DNA of 64,000 nt from Symbiodinium natans (GCA_905221605.1 CAJNDS010002801.1:250001-314000), one strand, 5' to 3'; counted from the stretch's first letter, positions 21,480 to 34,270 are shown. The notes: a model not told the origin generated them from the letters alone. Program-made: numbers and translations.

Positions 21480-24400
21480 GCTTGGGAACTACAAACTGAG
21501 TCCCGAATGAAATCCTGAACTGAGCCAACCCGCATCGTTCTCAGCAACTTCACAGTGGATCGTTTCATTAGGATCGGGGAACGACTGGGTGGTGCAAGAA
21601 AAATCAACAACATCATGGCTTGCTCGAGATTCTTGATACGACAGCCAGTCTAGCCGTGTGGTCCGAACGATATACGAGGACAAACAGTTCGGGGAATCAC
21701 GTCACATCGGAATTGTGCTCTCAGGCCTGGATCACCCTCCGCTGCCTGTCGTCCCATGGCTGTAGGCGCCTGGGCAAGCAGAGCGCCCGAAACTTCGCTG
21801 GCCAGTGGGCCGTATGTAATCGTCCATCGGGTGTGTAAGCAAACAGTTGCTCTTTTCTTTCAGGATGTGCAAATTGTATGCTCTCAGACACTGGCCAGAA
21901 GGTTCCGTTGCAGGAAACAGGTGCTTTGTACGTGCTGAATGGTGCTACAACAAGCTCGAGTTCAACTCTGGAGATGCGGGCGCGACTGGCTGCTCCCGTC
22001 GGGAAAGCCTAGCTCGCACCGGAGCCTCCCGACGGCAGGCATTCTGCAAGAAGCTTCCATGATCACAGAAGCGAGCGTAAGTTCCTTAGGCTGAAGCCAC
22101 GCAAGTCATGCAATACCAAGCCCGTTCTTGTGCTGGAAACACTGTCGACAGCCTTGAGGCTGACGGTGGAAGACTGCGGCACGTCCTCCCTGCAAGCACC
22201 GGGGGGGCGCAAACGAAAGCAATCACAAGCACGTCCTGCACCATGCTGCACCCACACCAGCCCGAACGCGCACGAGGTCGCCACAACCCTAAGGGCCTGG
22301 AGTCTCGCCGCCGCAGTGTTATAGCTGATGAGGGCTGTGCCTGAGACGTGCAGAGTCGAGCACCCGAAAAGCCACATGTTGGCGTGGGCAGTGGGACTTA
22401 AATGGGCCAAGAGTGGGGCGCAACGCAGATTCCACACAGCTCCGATCACGCTCCGCCGGAATTCGGCGGTCGGCTGCAGATTCTTTCAGCATAAAGCGCA
22501 AACTTCCCACACTGCTAGATTGCTTGCCATGACAGAAAATCAAAAGGCCGGAATACTTTCAGGGAACCTCAACTTTTCTGAGGCTTGTACACGCGCTCTG
22601 GGCGCCAGTGTCACCTGCGATTTGAAGGCTCGCCGATTCATACCAACCAAATGCAGAGACAAGCCCTTCAAAGGTGCGGAATGCAAACAGCGTCTCTCCA
22701 TGGACTAGATCCGACACATTCCAGTTCCGCCACAGAAGACCTTGTCCCAACTGTGGTTTCGACCTTTCCATGTTGCAGCAGCAAGCCCTTTGATTATCAA
22801 CCCGAGTCCAGAAGCCCTGCTTCAGGGCCTTGATGCCCTCGGAGCTTTCAGACCGGCGGTCTGCACAGGAACAGGCGCAGAAGTTTGACGGATTTTGCTG
22901 CACGCATTGGTGCTCCAGAACTCGGAGTCAAGGTCGGCTGGCGCTAATCCGCAGGCCCAAACCTTGGCCTAGATGATGCCTCGAAGGAACTCCAGACCAC
23001 GGACGCCCGCAGGCGGGCAAGCGTGCAACAGCGCAAGAGGCCTTCCATGCCCGGGCGCGGCCGCAGGATGAGCCCACCCTCCGGAGAGCGTGAGGTGCGG
23101 CCTTTGAAGGAGATTGGGGACTTAAGAGGAGTTCATGGATGCTTTCGGCCTTACGGGACTGAATGGGACGTTGGGCGTTCGGGTCGGGCACTGTGACTTG
23201 ATCTTGTTTGGCCTCAAGGCCTCGAACTTTACCGCCGCGGCAGCATCTCTTTCCGTAGAGTTCCAGAGTGTTGTCCATACATAGTTTTGGTGCCTCATAC
23301 AACTTCATACAACTTCACAACTGTGAAGTGGAGCTCTGAAGTGGGGACAGGCGCACCCTGCAGCATCGACCACTCGTTAGGCGCACCCCAAAGGCTTCTT
23401 TGACGCGCACACTCGTGGAAAGCTGAGGCGGCCCACGTCGTCTCTCCTGCATCACGAGAGCCACGTCCCTCTGATCAAAAACGAGCAGTCCCCAAAGCCC
23501 TAACAATGTAAAACCCCGAGCCCTCAACACATGTAGCCGGCCCCTAAACCCTGCCTAGGCCCTCGACCTCTCTCGTTCGCCCCGTTTTAGCCCTAAAACC
23601 CTGAACCGAAGTTGATTGCCAGTGAAGTCTTGGCAGTTTTGTGCCGAGACCCGTCTGGCTTCAGACTGCCTACAAAATCATCACAAGCGGCGTGGGCCCT
23701 AACAGACACTATGTATTAAGGTGCCGAAACCCGGTCACACTGAAAAACCAAAACTATGTCTGCCGCATAACTTTGCGACGTTGCCTGCTGCATTATCACT
23801 GAAATTAGTATGTTGGAATCAACGAGCGATTGAATCACTTGCTTCATCAGGAAAATAAGCTGGGTTTGATTTTGCAAAGGACTGACTGATCATATGGTGC
23901 TTCAATGGTGAGAACACATCAGCGGCAAGATGATAAACTGCCAAGAGAACCGTCAGAAAACCATTGTACACATGTATGTAAAATGTATTTTGCTAATTGC
24001 CTGAATTTCCTGGCGTTGGAGGTTGATATTCGGATTCATCGTGCGATCAATATCTCACAACGTCATAAACCCATCATGATTTATAAATGCTCCATGTGAT
24101 TGTGAAGAAATCGTTTGTGTATTCTATTTGTTGACGAACTGTCTACTGCTACTACTACGACTACAAACACTTTCATGATCAAGGATCTCGCTTGTTCAAC
24201 AATCCCTGTCCCCTAATTAAGCCTAAGCTCTTAAGCCCTGAATGCACAAACATCCCTGATGCCTTGCACGGCCCCGGTATTAATACAGGGACTAGGCGAG
24301 TCCTCGCCATCCTCTTTGCGGAGGGCCCCTGGCAGGGCCTTCAGGTCAACACAAGGAGTGTCGCACAAGTCACTAGGCTTCATCGGCACAAATTATGTAG

Positions 24401-25290
24401 ACAGTTTGGTTCTGGCGTCGAGTCTTCACTGCTGTTCGGACGATCATCATCGTATACAGGAGGGTTGGGCTCAACCTGGATTGCGGAAGTCGCAAGGCAC
24501 TGTAGGCACTGGAGAGCCTGCGAAGCATAGCCTTTTGTCCATCAAGGCATTTGGAAATCCAAGTTCGAACCGCTGGGTGTCCTGCCTGCGCCAACCTCAA
24601 TCAAAGAAAGAAGCTAAGCGTTCGCCCGTGAGCAAAAATAGCGGGATTAGGATTGGCAGCTAGTTGCTTTACTCTTGGTCTTTGACACAGTTCACCTTCA
24701 GTTCGGGGCCCCAAGATGGTGACACTGTGCGCAGCTGCTTCTCTAAGCTGTACGGATGACAAGCTTAGAAGCGTATGTAAAGACGTGCATATCTACATCA
24801 TCATGCGAAGCCATAACGTCTGTAACCAGTGCACGAACTACATGTGAGCACCTGCATCTTCACAATGGTCCGCCAAGAAAATTCTGTGAAGGCGGCATGC
24901 CAGAGTCCCGACTCTCAACGATGACCCGCACCGCTTACAAATCACCATGCTGCCAAGACCAGAGGACCACCTGTCTCACAGTTCCGTTCCAACAACGCTC
25001 TGGCATATACTGGGTGCAAAGGGTTCTAGGTGTCACGGGTGAACCAAGCTGTGCCCTGAGAGCCCCCGCAAGCGCCGAGCAGCCATGCACCAGCGCCCTA
25101 CAATTGGCGGACCACCAAAGGTCGGAAACTTTCATGGGATTGGTGTTCTAGTGATATGTGCTGTATACTCGGCACGTGTGGCGCCACCACTGCTTAGAAG
25201 ATTTAGCTGTCCTATGATGCCTAGTGCAACAGGTCAACGAGGCACAGGCTGATAGATTTCAAAGATTGGGCTCAGGAGGGAGGTGGGTTG
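21480..25290. other. Unassigned sequence
   Basis: Many overlapping frames of 60-130 codons on both strands and no family match. The minus frames at 22740-22560 (NWNVSDLVHGETLFAFRTF) and 23308-22928 are the most protein-like. Degenerate CCCTAAA-type units at 23497-23610. 23700-24200 is AT-richer with no coding signal. Confidence 0.35.
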
Positions 25291-25400
25291 TGGCATGTTG
25301 TGGCATGCTGTGGCATGTTGTGGCATGTTGTGGTATGTTGTGGTATGTTGTGGTATGTTGTGGTATGTTGTGGTATGTTGTGGTATGTTGTGGTATGTTG
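25291..25400. repeat. 10-bp tandem repeat (TGGTATGTTG), eleven units
   Basis: Eleven uninterrupted decamers. The first four carry TGGCATG and the later ones TGGTATG. Open frames through it on both strands (Cys/Val/Trp- or His/Asn/Thr-rich) are artefacts. Confidence 0.95.
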
Positions 25401-25579
25401 TGGACCCTGCGGACACATGTGGATACACAGGCTCGGGCAGCTAGGGGTCACGGCGCAGTCTTTGGTTCGACGTGACTGCAATCATGTAATCCAGATGGCT
25501 TGCGAGACCTGAAAATCAAGAGCGCCATGATGTAAGCCTGCTACATCACGAGTCATGGCGGCATGCGCACTTGCAGCTT

Positions 25580-26747
25580 TCAGAAGATACGGAAAACACT
25601 TCCCACGACAGCAGCCCAATGCCGAAACTCGTGCCGCCTGATCTTCCACCTCACTATGGCATGCGCAGAATGCACTTGAAGACTTTCCGAGGCGGCCAGG
25701 ACCCGCTTTTCGTTGGCGAAGCCGCCTTCCGACCTCTCTGCGTCCTCTTCGCAGGGCGCAAGCCCCATCCACCTCCGGGAAGTTCAGGGCAAAAGGCTTA
25801 GAAAGAAAGACTTCATTTCAGAGCATCGGGCAAGACATGAACCAACTACACTTCAAGAAATCAAAGCCCAGAAGCAGCCCAGAAGCCTCCTCCTCATCCC
25901 CTTGCGGGCAGCGCAGGCAGTCGAAGCGCCGGCCGGCAAAGAGCTGGGAGAAGGTTCGGAGCTGGTACCGTTTTGGGCCACAAGGGGGCCGCTCCTCATG
26001 GCCTCCTGGCACACCGACACCAGCTCATCTGCCCAGCTGCTGTCTGCGAGGGCTGCGAGGTTAAAGTGCAGTCCATCGCTGCTTGGCCTGCATGGCAACA
26101 GCTTTTATGCTTTGCAATGCTTCGCGTATGTCCCTCCAGCATGCCTGCCAACCGGCACCGGCGAGTCTGCTGCGACGCGGTCCGCCGATGAGGCTTGGCC
26201 TGCCAAAGCCACTTCTTTTCGGGAACCTCACGTGATGCAAAGGAAAGCCTACTAAGCCTACTACCAGTCTACTACCACAGCGGCCTGACGGCTCCTTGTT
26301 CTGGGGCAGACGTTCACGGTGCACACGGGCGATTGGCTTTTCACGATCCTTCACCACAAGCTCTCATGTGACAAGATCCCACAAGCTGTTTGGTCAAGTT
26401 TGGTCAAGGACGAGTGCCTCCTCTAAGTCAGGCTCGGGCTCACCATACGCGCTGTGCTTGGTCGGTGGGGGGCAGAGGCGCCACAGCGGGCGCGCTTGGA
26501 AGCCGTGCAGCCGCTCCTTCTGGGGCCTTTCAGCGACGGTCTCGGAGCGCTGGCGGGCAAAGGAAACGGAGGACGACGCTGTAAGCAGCGCTCGCGGGGG
26601 CTCCGGCGCCTCCGGTGCCTCCGGTGCCTCCGGTGCTTCTGGTGCCTCCGGTGAATCCGGACTCCTGCTTTGGGCTGGCTCTGCGTGCCGTGGCGAATCG
26701 GGCCAAACCTGCTGGAGCAGGAAAGCCGAACTTTCAGACCAAAGCAT
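25580..26747 (-). CDS. Unidentified multi-exon gene with Pro-Glu-Ala repeat
   Basis: Four minus-strand segments look coding. 26747-26394 has AEPAQSRSPDSPEAPEAPEA, the repeat being five to six PEA units encoded by a 9-bp tandem repeat, then SSSVSFARQRSETVAERPQK. About 26200-26065 reads WQACWRDIREALQSIKAVAM. About 26060-25860 reads NLAALADSSWADELVSVCQE, then SGPLVAQNGTSSEPSPSS. About 25768-25580 reads EEDAERSEGGFANEKRVLAA, then RWKIRRHEFRHWAAVVGSVF. The order and reading direction fit one gene. The helical segments between low-complexity linkers match no family I recognise. Exact splice sites are unresolved. Confidence 0.42.
26598..26656. repeat. 9-bp tandem repeat encoding Pro-Glu-Ala
   Basis: About six units of GGTGCCTCC, read on the minus strand as repeated PEA inside the unidentified gene at 26747-25580. 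Confidence 0.85.
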
Positions 26748-27889
26748 GACAAAGGCATGAACCAGTCAGAAACCACAGGACATCACAGGACCTCGAAACC
26801 TGTGAGCCACCAGCGTGCCTTCCTCTTGCGGCCACCTCTGCGGCCTCAAAGGGCAAAGTTGAAACCGGGGCTTCGGGACTAGGGGCGACTGAGGAATGCA
26901 GAAAGAAGAAGCCACAATCATTCAGCAAGCGGGGCACGTTTGGGCACCGGAAGTGGATCATCTGGTGGAACCGGGGCAGCCCGCGGCATGTGTGCGGCGG
27001 CGGTGCGCTGCTCACCTGTTGCACTTCTGGAGTCGGTCAACGCAAAGCACGCAGCCGACGAAAGAAACATTAGTCATGACTGCCACCAGCAGTTTCAAGA
27101 ACGACATGTAAACCTCAAACTCTCAACCTGCGTCGCTTACCTGCTGGCTTCCACTTCTCCCCGCCTTCTAAATGACTAATCCTGGACCCCTGTAGTGGCT
27201 GAGGGTATCAGATGACGAGGATTGGAATGCAACGATGCACATTCCTCCATGCAGCGCTGACTTCGGGAGGATGGCACCTGAACTAGACTGCGCCAAGGCA
27301 CAGCGAAAGCCATGCTGGACTTGTTGCCCACTTCTCCATGAGGCATGACATCCTTAAGTACGCCGTTATGAGGGTCTGGGGTGGGGGCACGCAAGTGTCG
27401 GTGCATGCACTTGGAGACAAGGTTCGCTTACAGCAGAAGCCACCGAAGGGATCCGATCGGCTGACCTCGCAATGCCACCAACCGAGGCGATCACGCGACA
27501 TGCTGAAGCGAGCCAACCGCAAGAATACAAAAGGGCAGAAACCCCAAACATGCTGTAGAATGACTGAATCCTGCTCCGGGTGACCTAATGCCTTGAATGG
27601 AGGGTTGATCTCAAAAAAAACAGTCATCCAAAGTACATGTCCAGGCCTGGTATGGGCACCGGTCATTTGCACATGCCAGTGGTCCCATGCCTTGCATGGC
27701 CTTCAAGGCCGAATTACCGTAGAGTCAAAAAGACGGGGGAACGCTCGGAACACACATGGTTCGAGCCGAGACTTGCAGTTCCCGACTCCGACATCTTCAG
27801 GGGCCCAGGCTTTGAAATGTTGCTAAGGTTCTCCATCTCGGAACGAGTTCCTCTTGGCCCAGGCATCTCCGAGGCCCGTATGTAGCATC

Positions 27890-28159
27890 TCAAGCGATCT
27901 TCTTCCTAACCCACTTAATCGCGCCCTTGGGCTCCGGTTCCGTCAGCTTGAGTCCGCACAAGTCACCGGGACCCCACGAACAAATCACAAGACTCACATG
28001 GCACGGAGCCATCGCCTGAACCTTAGGCCTTAGACCCACAACTACCCTACTTTCTGCCGGTTGAACATGCATGGCTCTCAGCTCGATCAGAGGCCCGTTT
28101 CCACCAGTGCATTCAAGATAGAGAACTTGGCGCCCTTTTTCCACGTCGGGACAGATCAC
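27890..28159 (-). CDS. Possible coding exon or short gene, unknown
   Basis: An open minus frame of 89 codons has good protein-like composition: KGRQVLYLECTGGNGPLIEL, then ESRVVVGLRPKVQAMAPCHV, ending LKLTEPEPKGAIKWVRKKIA before the stop. It alternates beta-like and charged segments and contains no simple repeat. No family was recognised. Confidence 0.38.
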   Translation of the reverse strand: MICPDVEKGRQVLYLECTGGNGPLIELRAMHVQPAESRVVVGLRPKVQAMAPCHVSLVICSWGPGDLCGLKLTEPEPKGAIKWVRKKIA

Positions 28160-29456
28160 TCGGCCATACTTTCATGGATCCATACGCGTAGGTAGGCGAC
28201 GGTTATGCAAGTTCAGCTCCCTACGCGTAGATAAGCTTCACGAGCGACCTTCTAAGCCTTTATTTCAGTGCAAGGCGAGTCTTACGCCCCATGTGTTGTG
28301 TAGACACCTTTAACGTGAGTGGCACGAAGGGGTGAGAGCAGGTGACTCGGATTGACATCTCCAGGCGCCGGCCACACCCCAGACTCATTCATTGCTATTG
28401 ATGCTACTGGCAACATACTTCCAAGAGCGATCGCGGCCGCCCTGAGACGCAGCTGGCTGTGAAGATCGCACTCAAGCAAACCACAGCCAGATGCCAGGAA
28501 TGGCAAGGCCTCTATTTGCGTATCATTCTTGAGAGCGACTACACATACAATCCGCTGAAACCTGACATAGGATACAAACACCCGAACTCTTACGACAAGA
28601 GGACTCAGCCCCGCTACACGGCTCTCGTGGTGGGGACCCACGTTTTGCGCTAAAGTCTGACCTTTCCAATGCCTGCACCAAGCCCACCCCACTAGAAACC
28701 TGCTGCATCGCACTGCAAACAGCAGGCTCCACCACGAGCACCCTGGAACAGTGAGAAGGCCCGCAAGAAAAGTGATGCTAGACGTCCTCAAGCTTAAGAG
28801 GCTTAAGGTGAAAGCTTCTGCTGCAGCACAAAGGCACCCAACCTCACCCATGGAGCCTCCTCCTGCAAGGGCTCACTACACATTGATAATGGTCTTGCCC
28901 TTCTGGAGGAACTGAAACACCTCCTTCGCCACCTGGCGTTTGGCTCTGGTTGTTCCCCAAAAACGGGATCCCCCCTAACACACCCAAGAACGCGATAATC
29001 AATCCCGATTGCCCGATTGAAGGAACCACCCCAAATAGTAGGCGGCCCGTCTTGTTCAAACAGCGTTCAACCCCAGAAACGCCGTTGCACCATGAAGTTG
29101 TCGAAGCTGTTCCTGTGACATGACTCCTCCAAGTGGGCCCGCCCGCAGCAGGGTTTGCATATGCGGTTTGAAGGGACCCCCCTCCCCCCACCCACCCTCC
29201 CTTTCGCCGAATGACTGACCATTGTCTTAGCCCATCGCAATGTAGACATTCATTGCCCTCAAACGCGGTCCGAAACTCACACGACTTCCTGCATACGCTT
29301 TACTCATGACCACCCTGCAACGTCCCACAGCCTCGATGTTGTCCGGATTTTTGTCCGGATGCCAATCCCGTAACCTCAGGCCATAAGGTAAAAAGAGGCA
29401 AATGCCCCGGCTCTGCGTGGCCCCTGCGCAAAGGTCAGAAAAACTGAAAAACTAGG

Positions 29457-29786
29457 CTATGTTGGAACAAAGCGCAAAGCGCGCCAAGCTGGCATAAACA
29501 TCAACGCTGGTTCCCCCACCCCCCTCTGGTTTGCAATCATGGGGCAGTGCCCTCCACTCCTTCGCTCTGGCTTCTTTGGGCTCGACGGACTGGGCGTGGA
29601 GCGGCTTTCATTGACTAGGAGAGTGGTTGCTTCAAGCACTCTTCCAGCTGTCCTAAACATTTCTGGGTTCGGCCCCTGGCTCAAAAAACACTCGGGATCT
29701 GGATGCGTTTGCTGAGGGGCAGTCGAAGCTTCAGGAGCAGCTTCGATGGTGCTTCGAACGCATGCTTCGCACGCACGGCTCAGCAT
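29457..29786 (-). CDS. Possible coding exon, unknown Ser/Pro-containing protein
   Basis: A minus-strand frame of 109 codons without simple repeats: ACEACVRSTIEAAPEASTAP, PECFLSQGPNPEMFRTAGRV, LLVNESRSTPSPSSPKKPER. The helical start followed by a Ser/Pro/Lys linker is typical of real protein. A second minus frame just upstream (about 29960-29815: ARGPRKAQKAPGSLSALQML) may be a neighbouring exon. The function is unknown. Confidence 0.38.
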   Translation of the reverse strand: MLSRACEACVRSTIEAAPEASTAPQQTHPDPECFLSQGPNPEMFRTAGRVLEATTLLVNESRSTPSPSSPKKPERRSGGHCPMIANQRGVGEPALMFMPAWRALRFVPT

Positions 29787-31808
29787 GGCTCACTTGTAGC
29801 TTGAAGCCCAAACCTCAAGGCCCCAACATCCCCCAATCCTCATCAACCCTCAACATCTGCAAAGCACTGAGGCTGCCTGGAGCTTTCTGAGCTTTTCTAG
29901 GGCCTCGAGCTTGGCCTGACCAGCAAGCGTTTCGTCGCCTACCTCTGTGGATTACCTGTGTGGTCCCCACCAAGTGTGGCAAAAAAAACGCACCGATGCG
30001 AAGAGACAAGCAACAGCAATCCACAACGGGACCATCTGCAATCTTTGAACAAACAACTCCGAGTCGCCTCATGAAAATACTACCTAATCATAGACAACAA
30101 TGATTGCGGCGAGAACGAAAAATATAGCAATGACAATGACAAAACTCATTGATCACAATAACTTCTAAGGAAAATCTCATAATGACAAAGAATACCCATG
30201 ATAATCATAGTAGAAATAGTATCAACAATCATAACAAATAACTACAATACATAACAACACATGCTAATGCACGTAGAAACACAACAATAATGATGACAGT
30301 AGTACTAACACAACCATGCGACAATAGTAACAAAAACAACAATAAGAACACAACTACTAGTTCTATGTATATCTATATACATATATATGTACATATGTAT
30401 GTCTTTGCTACTCTGCTACACTGGGTGCCTGCTCGATGGCCGGCGACGTTGTCTTGCCCTTAGCCCCGGCGCGCTCGCCCACTTTCTTCGGGCTCCGGCT
30501 CCTGGCGGATGCCGAACACCCCGCAGAACACCCCAAAGAGCCATGCGCCACAGCCAGCTCTCGAATTTCGTGGTCCTCTTTGGGGGATACTACATGTAAT
30601 GGGCCCGTGTTATAGAGGACTAACTAACTAATACCACATCTAGCTGGTTGCTGGCAAGGTACTGTACCCAAGTCCAGTCGCGGAAACCCTAAGTAACTTC
30701 TGCGTACTGCGGTACGGAAGCACACAAACCACTTCCCTTGGAAGCCAGGAGTTGGACTCGCAGATGCCTCGAGCTGCTGCGCACTTCCTCGGCTTCGAGG
30801 ACGCTGCTGCTGGAGCCTCGCCACATAAAAACCCAAATGTCTTGGAGACATTCGGAGGCCTGCCTCTGTTGGGGTGCGATGTTTGTTGTCTATCAGAAGA
30901 AGAGATGCGGTGATCACGTGAGTTGAGAGGTCAAGCTTGAGGACTGTGACTCATGCAGGGGCTGTGGAGAGGCGCGTACTTTTTGGCTGCCTGTACTCGC
31001 TGCAGCACACCAATGAGTTGCTTCGAGGCGTTCCTGCTCAGACTAAGTCATTGCAGGAAGCGCAGCGTGGCGAGCACCATCAAGCTCCTCGGGCTTGCAG
31101 TTCGCACAGCCAGCTACTATGCCCCGCCAAAACAACAACATGGCCACACGGCAAGGCAGCGCCGCGAAATGTCGGAAGAAAGCACGAGTCTTTCGTGTTT
31201 CCTCCCGCATCGAAGCAAAGCGCACTGCCGAAGTTTCGGATGAGGACGGACCCGATAGCGCAGCACCCGAGGTGTTCGAGTAGGCAAAACTTGGAGCAAA
31301 GGCCTGGGGGCCGCCCTCACGAGGGTGTGCTCAATGCTTTCCATGCTGGCCATGACTGCTGGGAAGCCCAGCCACATGCATTAAAACTGCAGAGATGGTG
31401 CTCCTTAGCGAGGCTCACAGGAAGACCACGCTCTCAGAGCAGATGACCCTCAGCTCAGCACTCAGGACTCCGCAAGCCTCCAGGGGTGGACTGCAAAGTT
31501 GGCCAGCGCATTGTAAATAAATCGATGAACACATATAGATAGATCCGGCAGCTACAGGAACTACATTGCAATCCTTTCAGCCCTGACACTGAACTTTCTG
31601 AATGCACAACATGTCGCCAAATCACAATCTGGAAATCCAGCAAATCGGTGGCACCTTGTCCGGGTAGCTCGGGAGCTTGGCCTGTTGACGTGGCTACTTC
31701 GGCTAGGGGCCTAGGCGGCCTGGCAGTCAAGAGCGTTGGCCCGCATATAATATAAAGCTTATGCTAAGATACTGCAAGCTTCTACGATACTATACTATGT
31801 ATGTGTAA

Positions 31809-31849
31809 AAAAAAAAATATATATATATATACATAAATAAATCTTTATG

Positions 31850-31880
<31 letters not shown>

Positions 31881-31965
31881 ATTTATATGTATATATATAT
31901 ATATATATATGTATATATGTCTATATATGTATATATATATATGTATATATATGTATATATAGGTT
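31809..31965. repeat. AT/TATG-rich microsatellite
   Basis: Long AT runs with TATG and TG interruptions. The Tyr/Ile frames through it are not genes. Comparable tracts are at 17921-17981, 41083-41245 and 52913-52965. Confidence 0.9.
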
Positions 31966-32243
31966 GCAGCACCACGGAAACGAAAGAAAGTCTAGAAGTC
32001 TACGAGTCTACGAGGTGCAAGGCTCCACCTTCCTGCATCACTTATCATAGCCAAAAGTTGTCATTCTGACGTTGCTTTGCTTTCGCTCTCGCTCCCGGGA
32101 TACCCAGGCACATCAGCCCTCAACCCGAAGATATGGTGTTTGGATCTCGGGGATCCTGATGACTATGTGCGTAATGCACTTTTAACTTCTGCCACTTCTA
32201 AGGCTACATACCCTCCGCAATAACTTGGACCGTCCTTTCTGCA

Positions 32244-32293
32244 AGAATGACTCAGAATGACTCAGAATGACTCAGAATGACTCAGAATGACTC
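32244..32293. repeat. 10-bp tandem repeat (AGAATGACTC), five units
   Basis: Five exact decamers, about 650 bp beyond the 3' end of the battenin-like gene. Confidence 0.95.
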
Positions 32294-32953
32294 TCTGCTG
32301 CCAGAAGTCGCTTGCCGCGGGCTCGCCCGGTCCGGCAAAGAGCCGGCGAAGCGCTGTCAGAGCGGGAAAACTACCTCAGTTTGCCAAACGAAAAAACAAA
32401 CCAAAAGAAGAAAAATGTGGGTTATATGTATATATGGCGTGATGTCTGCCTCAGTAATGGGCGTCATGAGAACAGCCGCCGGCTCTGTCAAAGGCACACA
32501 GGTGACACAGTGGTGAATAAAGCGTCTCTACAACTCAACCATTTTTCGAGAAGCTAGACTCAGCTAGACTCTGTCGTTTGGCTCGTGACTGGGGTCTCTC
32601 CCGAAACTAGGGCTGATGGATGTTTTGAAAAAAAAACAGGCTTAGGTTGCTTGATCGTCACCAAATGGATCCAAGGCTTGAGCCCCAGTCTTGAGAAACA
32701 CCCTTCTGTCCCAACACTCTTGGGAGGGACACGTTAGGCAGTTAAGCACAAGCTTCGGCAGCAATCCGTTGATCGCCGCAGCTTCTGATTGAATTGGCAC
32801 GTGCTGGCCAGCTCCGGCCTGTGTCGGAGCCTGACTCTTCAACTCCCCCTGCCCGATTGCCTCCGATTGCCGAAGCAGGGTCAAAATTGAATTGGAAAAC
32901 GTTCAAGGAATTCTCCAGGCCCGTGATGCATACGTGCAGCAGGCCGCAGGCTC

Positions 32954-34270
32954 TCAGCATTCGAAGGGCCCCTCATGGCCCCTGCAAAACAAGTCGTGGG
33001 TGCTGTCCACCAGAATGCCCCCAAGAACAGCACCTAGATCGCCCACAAAGCACCAGAAAGAGTACGATGCCAAGTTGTGCTCGCTCGGCACATGCTTGTC
33101 GACATGGTGGGCCGTGAGACCGTAGATAGTGCCGTTCCCCCAAAAGACCAAGAAGATGGCCAAGGGGATGATGATGGCAATGGCAAGAGACTCCAGGTAC
33201 AAGCCCAGAGCGATGCAAGACATGGCCAGGCCCAGGAAGACCAAACGCCTCCGCAGGCTCGGCGTGGACAGGTAGATGGCGATGCGGCGGCTGATGGAAT
33301 CTCCCAGGAAGATGAAGATGTAGGTGATGGCAAAGAACTGTCCCCACTTCATGAGGTGTTGGTCGCTCTTGGGGTTAAAGAGGGGCACCATGGGCGGGTG
33401 GAACATGTAGAAGATGGCCGGCCAGTTCTCCATAGCGAAATGACTGAGGAACTGCGCTGCAAAGAAAGGGATCATGCCGGGCATCCATCGCCGGGCCTGG
33501 AGCAGCGAGGACCCAAAGTTCGCCGTCTTGAGCTCTGTGTTGCCCCGAGGCGCAAAGCTGTAGAAAAGGAAGAGCCCGACGGGCAGGCAGGCCAGGATGT
33601 ACCAGTAGATGTACACCATCTCCAGTCCGAATGATGAGGCTGTGAGGCCGAGGATGTTGATGGTCGCAAAGCCCGCGGGGGCACCCACAATTGCCCAGGC
33701 CTTCGTGGCCCTGCCCAAGGGCGTGATGACGCTGAGGAAGGTCACCTCGAAAATCCCAAGCCCCAGGCCTGAGAGAATGTAGGCGATGAAGACCGATCCC
33801 ACCCAGTCCCAGCCCAAGGAGAAAACTAAAATGGTCGGGATCGTGATCCCCACGAACATGAAGCCCATCGCGATGACCACACGGGCCCATGGGCTGAGGC
33901 ATGCGAAGATGACATTGTGCCCGAGGCGAGCTATCAGCTTACCGTAGTGGACTCCCACGGCCGCTTGTGTGAAGGCATGTGCTGCCGCTGTTCCATCCGT
34001 GCTGATGCCCAAGCGGTGCTTGTAGGCCGATTGGAGCGGGCCGACCATGGAGGCATAGCCCTGAAACATGCTGAGCATAACAAGCATCATTATCCGGACT
34101 GGCGGCTGATCCGGCTTCTCCAAGTTCTCCAGGTCCTCCGTGGCATCGCTTTGGGACATCTCCAGGTCCACGTCCTCCTTTGCCGCAAGGTCATTGCCGG
34201 CTTTGTCCTTCACCTCCGGCTCAGGCTGCACTTCCTCCGCTTTCGCTTCCTTCATGTCTGCCGACGCCAT
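32954..34270 (-). CDS. Battenin/CLN3-like multi-pass membrane protein
   Basis: The frame encodes a cytosolic, acidic N-terminus (KEAKAEEVQPEPEVKDKAGN) and about ten to eleven membrane segments. CLN3-family hallmarks are visible: SGLGLGIFEVTFLSVITPLG matches the family's conserved Glu-Val-Thr-Phe-Leu-Ser region; later comes WPAIFYMFHPPMVPLFNP; near the end come WGNGTIYGLTAHHV, LASYSFWCFVGDLGAVLGGI and a final DLFC-containing tail. From the ATG at 34270 the protein is 438 residues, the length of human CLN3. The frame is open to 34447. I prefer the inner start because two good AG acceptors, one after a Cys/Thr-rich stretch, lie just upstream, as expected for a cis- or spliced-leader acceptor. 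CLN3 proteins act in lysosome or vacuole membranes. The coding part has no intron, unlike its neighbours. Confidence 0.85.
   Translation of the reverse strand: MASADMKEAKAEEVQPEPEVKDKAGNDLAAKEDVDLEMSQSDATEDLENLEKPDQPPVRIMMLVMLSMFQGYASMVGPLQSAYKHRLGISTDGTAAAHAFTQAAVGVHYGKLIARLGHNVIFACLSPWARVVIAMGFMFVGITIPTILVFSLGWDWVGSVFIAYILSGLGLGIFEVTFLSVITPLGRATKAWAIVGAPAGFATINILGLTASSFGLEMVYIYWYILACLPVGLFLFYSFAPRGNTELKTANFGSSLLQARRWMPGMIPFFAAQFLSHFAMENWPAIFYMFHPPMVPLFNPKSDQHLMKWGQFFAITYIFIFLGDSISRRIAIYLSTPSLRRRLVFLGLAMSCIALGLYLESLAIAIIIPLAIFLVFWGNGTIYGLTAHHVDKHVPSEHNLASYSFWCFVGDLGAVLGGILVDSTHDLFCRGHEGPFEC

Larger units (their letters stand above)
30080..32940. other. Mostly noncoding sequence
   Basis: 30080-30400 is AT-rich with CAA/TAA/TGA-like triplets. 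A plus-strand frame at about 31120-31283 (KARVFRVSSRIEAKRTAEVS, then DEDGPDSAAPEVFE) looks protein-like but opposes the gene direction. 31740-31970 and 32244-32293 are repeats. Confidence 0.4.

Noticed and set aside
25224-25475. Cys/Val/Trp-rich and His/Asn/Thr-rich frames
   Set aside because: They are created by the 10-bp tandem repeat; its unit length is not a multiple of three, so all frames stay open.
28282-28851. Minus-strand 189-codon frame
   Set aside because: No recognisable motif, Cys/Leu/Val-heavy composition, and a competing plus-strand frame. Length alone is not enough in this GC-moderate, frame-rich DNA.
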